From the NCBI GenBank assembly GCA_965197005.1, contig OZ239982.1, forward strand, positions 1,178,001-1,242,000: a stretch of DNA of 64,000 bases, given 5' to 3'. Within the stretch, counting starts at the first letter, position 1. Each line of letters begins with the position of its first letter. A model generated the notes under the pieces. It was not told the origin of the DNA. It did not search any database and saw only the letters and a list, made by a program, of their open reading frames with translations. Shown piece by piece: positions 63,972-64,000 of the stretch. Source of the stretch: G965197005 sp965197005. GTDB taxonomy: Bacteria > Pseudomonadota > Gammaproteobacteria > Pseudomonadales > Oceanobacteraceae. Both the position numbers and the translations under genes were made by a program.

Positions 63972-64000
63972 TATAAAAGCACCAACTCTTGACCATCAAA
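63971..64000 (-). CDS. 3' end of the gene upstream of cobS
   Basis: The minus-strand frame reads FDGQELVLL and stops at TAA 63973-63971. In pseudomonads the gene before cobS is the alpha-ribazole phosphatase cobC, so this may be its end; only nine residues are visible. Confidence 0.5.
   Translation of the reverse strand, partial: FDGQELVLL

Overview
The window looks like a low-GC gammaproteobacterium. The core genes at the right-hand end (flgJ-flgK-flgL, bolA, a SPOR-domain protein, fadD, a 2-Cys peroxiredoxin followed by grxD, SulP, cobS preceded by the end of another gene) have a Pseudomonadales flavour, but I cannot name the genus from sequence alone.

The left two thirds (1 to about 42,000) is accessory DNA rich in defence genes, broken genes and recombination scars. 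From 1 to 8,484 lies a complete type I restriction-modification locus in the order hsdM, KilA-N gene, hsdS, rhuM-like gene, truncated ATP-binding protein with a 12-bp repeat, hsdR. From about 9,000 to 11,564 there are two gene cassettes bounded by attC-like sites, inserted against the stop codon of a siderophore-interacting protein gene; no integron integrase is visible. From 12,700 to 16,800 come a DUF5655-type protein, a RhuM-Fic pseudogene interrupted by a 100-bp MITE-like element, and a DUF262/DUF1524 (GmrSD-like) gene interrupted at a run of nine A. From 20,800 to 25,500 lies a second restriction-modification locus: a nuclease-methylase fusion, a specificity subunit, another rhuM-like gene and a GIY-YIG remnant. 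From 27,274 to 29,158 an ATPase plus TOPRIM-like pair has been inserted at the 3' end of an araC gene whose tail is duplicated. From 34,800 to 38,950 an insert flanked by 29-bp near-direct repeats carries a tail-gene prophage remnant, an isochorismatase and a TetR-HPP-SGNH operon, and separates an aldo/keto reductase from a LysR gene. From 41,150 to 41,750 non-coding DNA holds tandem repeats and two tandem copies of a probable structured RNA.

The right third (42,107 to 64,000) is ordinary chromosome: fatty acid activation, a large LRR lipoprotein, the flagellar hook-junction operon, oxidative-stress repair (MsrA-thioredoxin-MsrB fusion, peroxiredoxin, monothiol glutaredoxin), an anion transporter, a ZntR-type regulator with a metal permease, and cobalamin synthesis. 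A 57-codon gene at 54,002 has an intrinsic terminator inside its reading frame, the arrangement used by arfA-type ribosome-rescue genes.

The most unusual signal is shared by the three rhuM-like genes. Each has a long inverted repeat inside its coding sequence, centred on exactly the same codon position, with arms that differ in sequence but stay complementary. The KilA-N gene also has a perfect 26-bp palindrome at a similar distance from its start. Two of the rhuM genes start inside the last codons of hsdS with the same ATGAATAA overlap. Together these suggest a conserved nucleic-acid-level function tied to restriction-modification loci.
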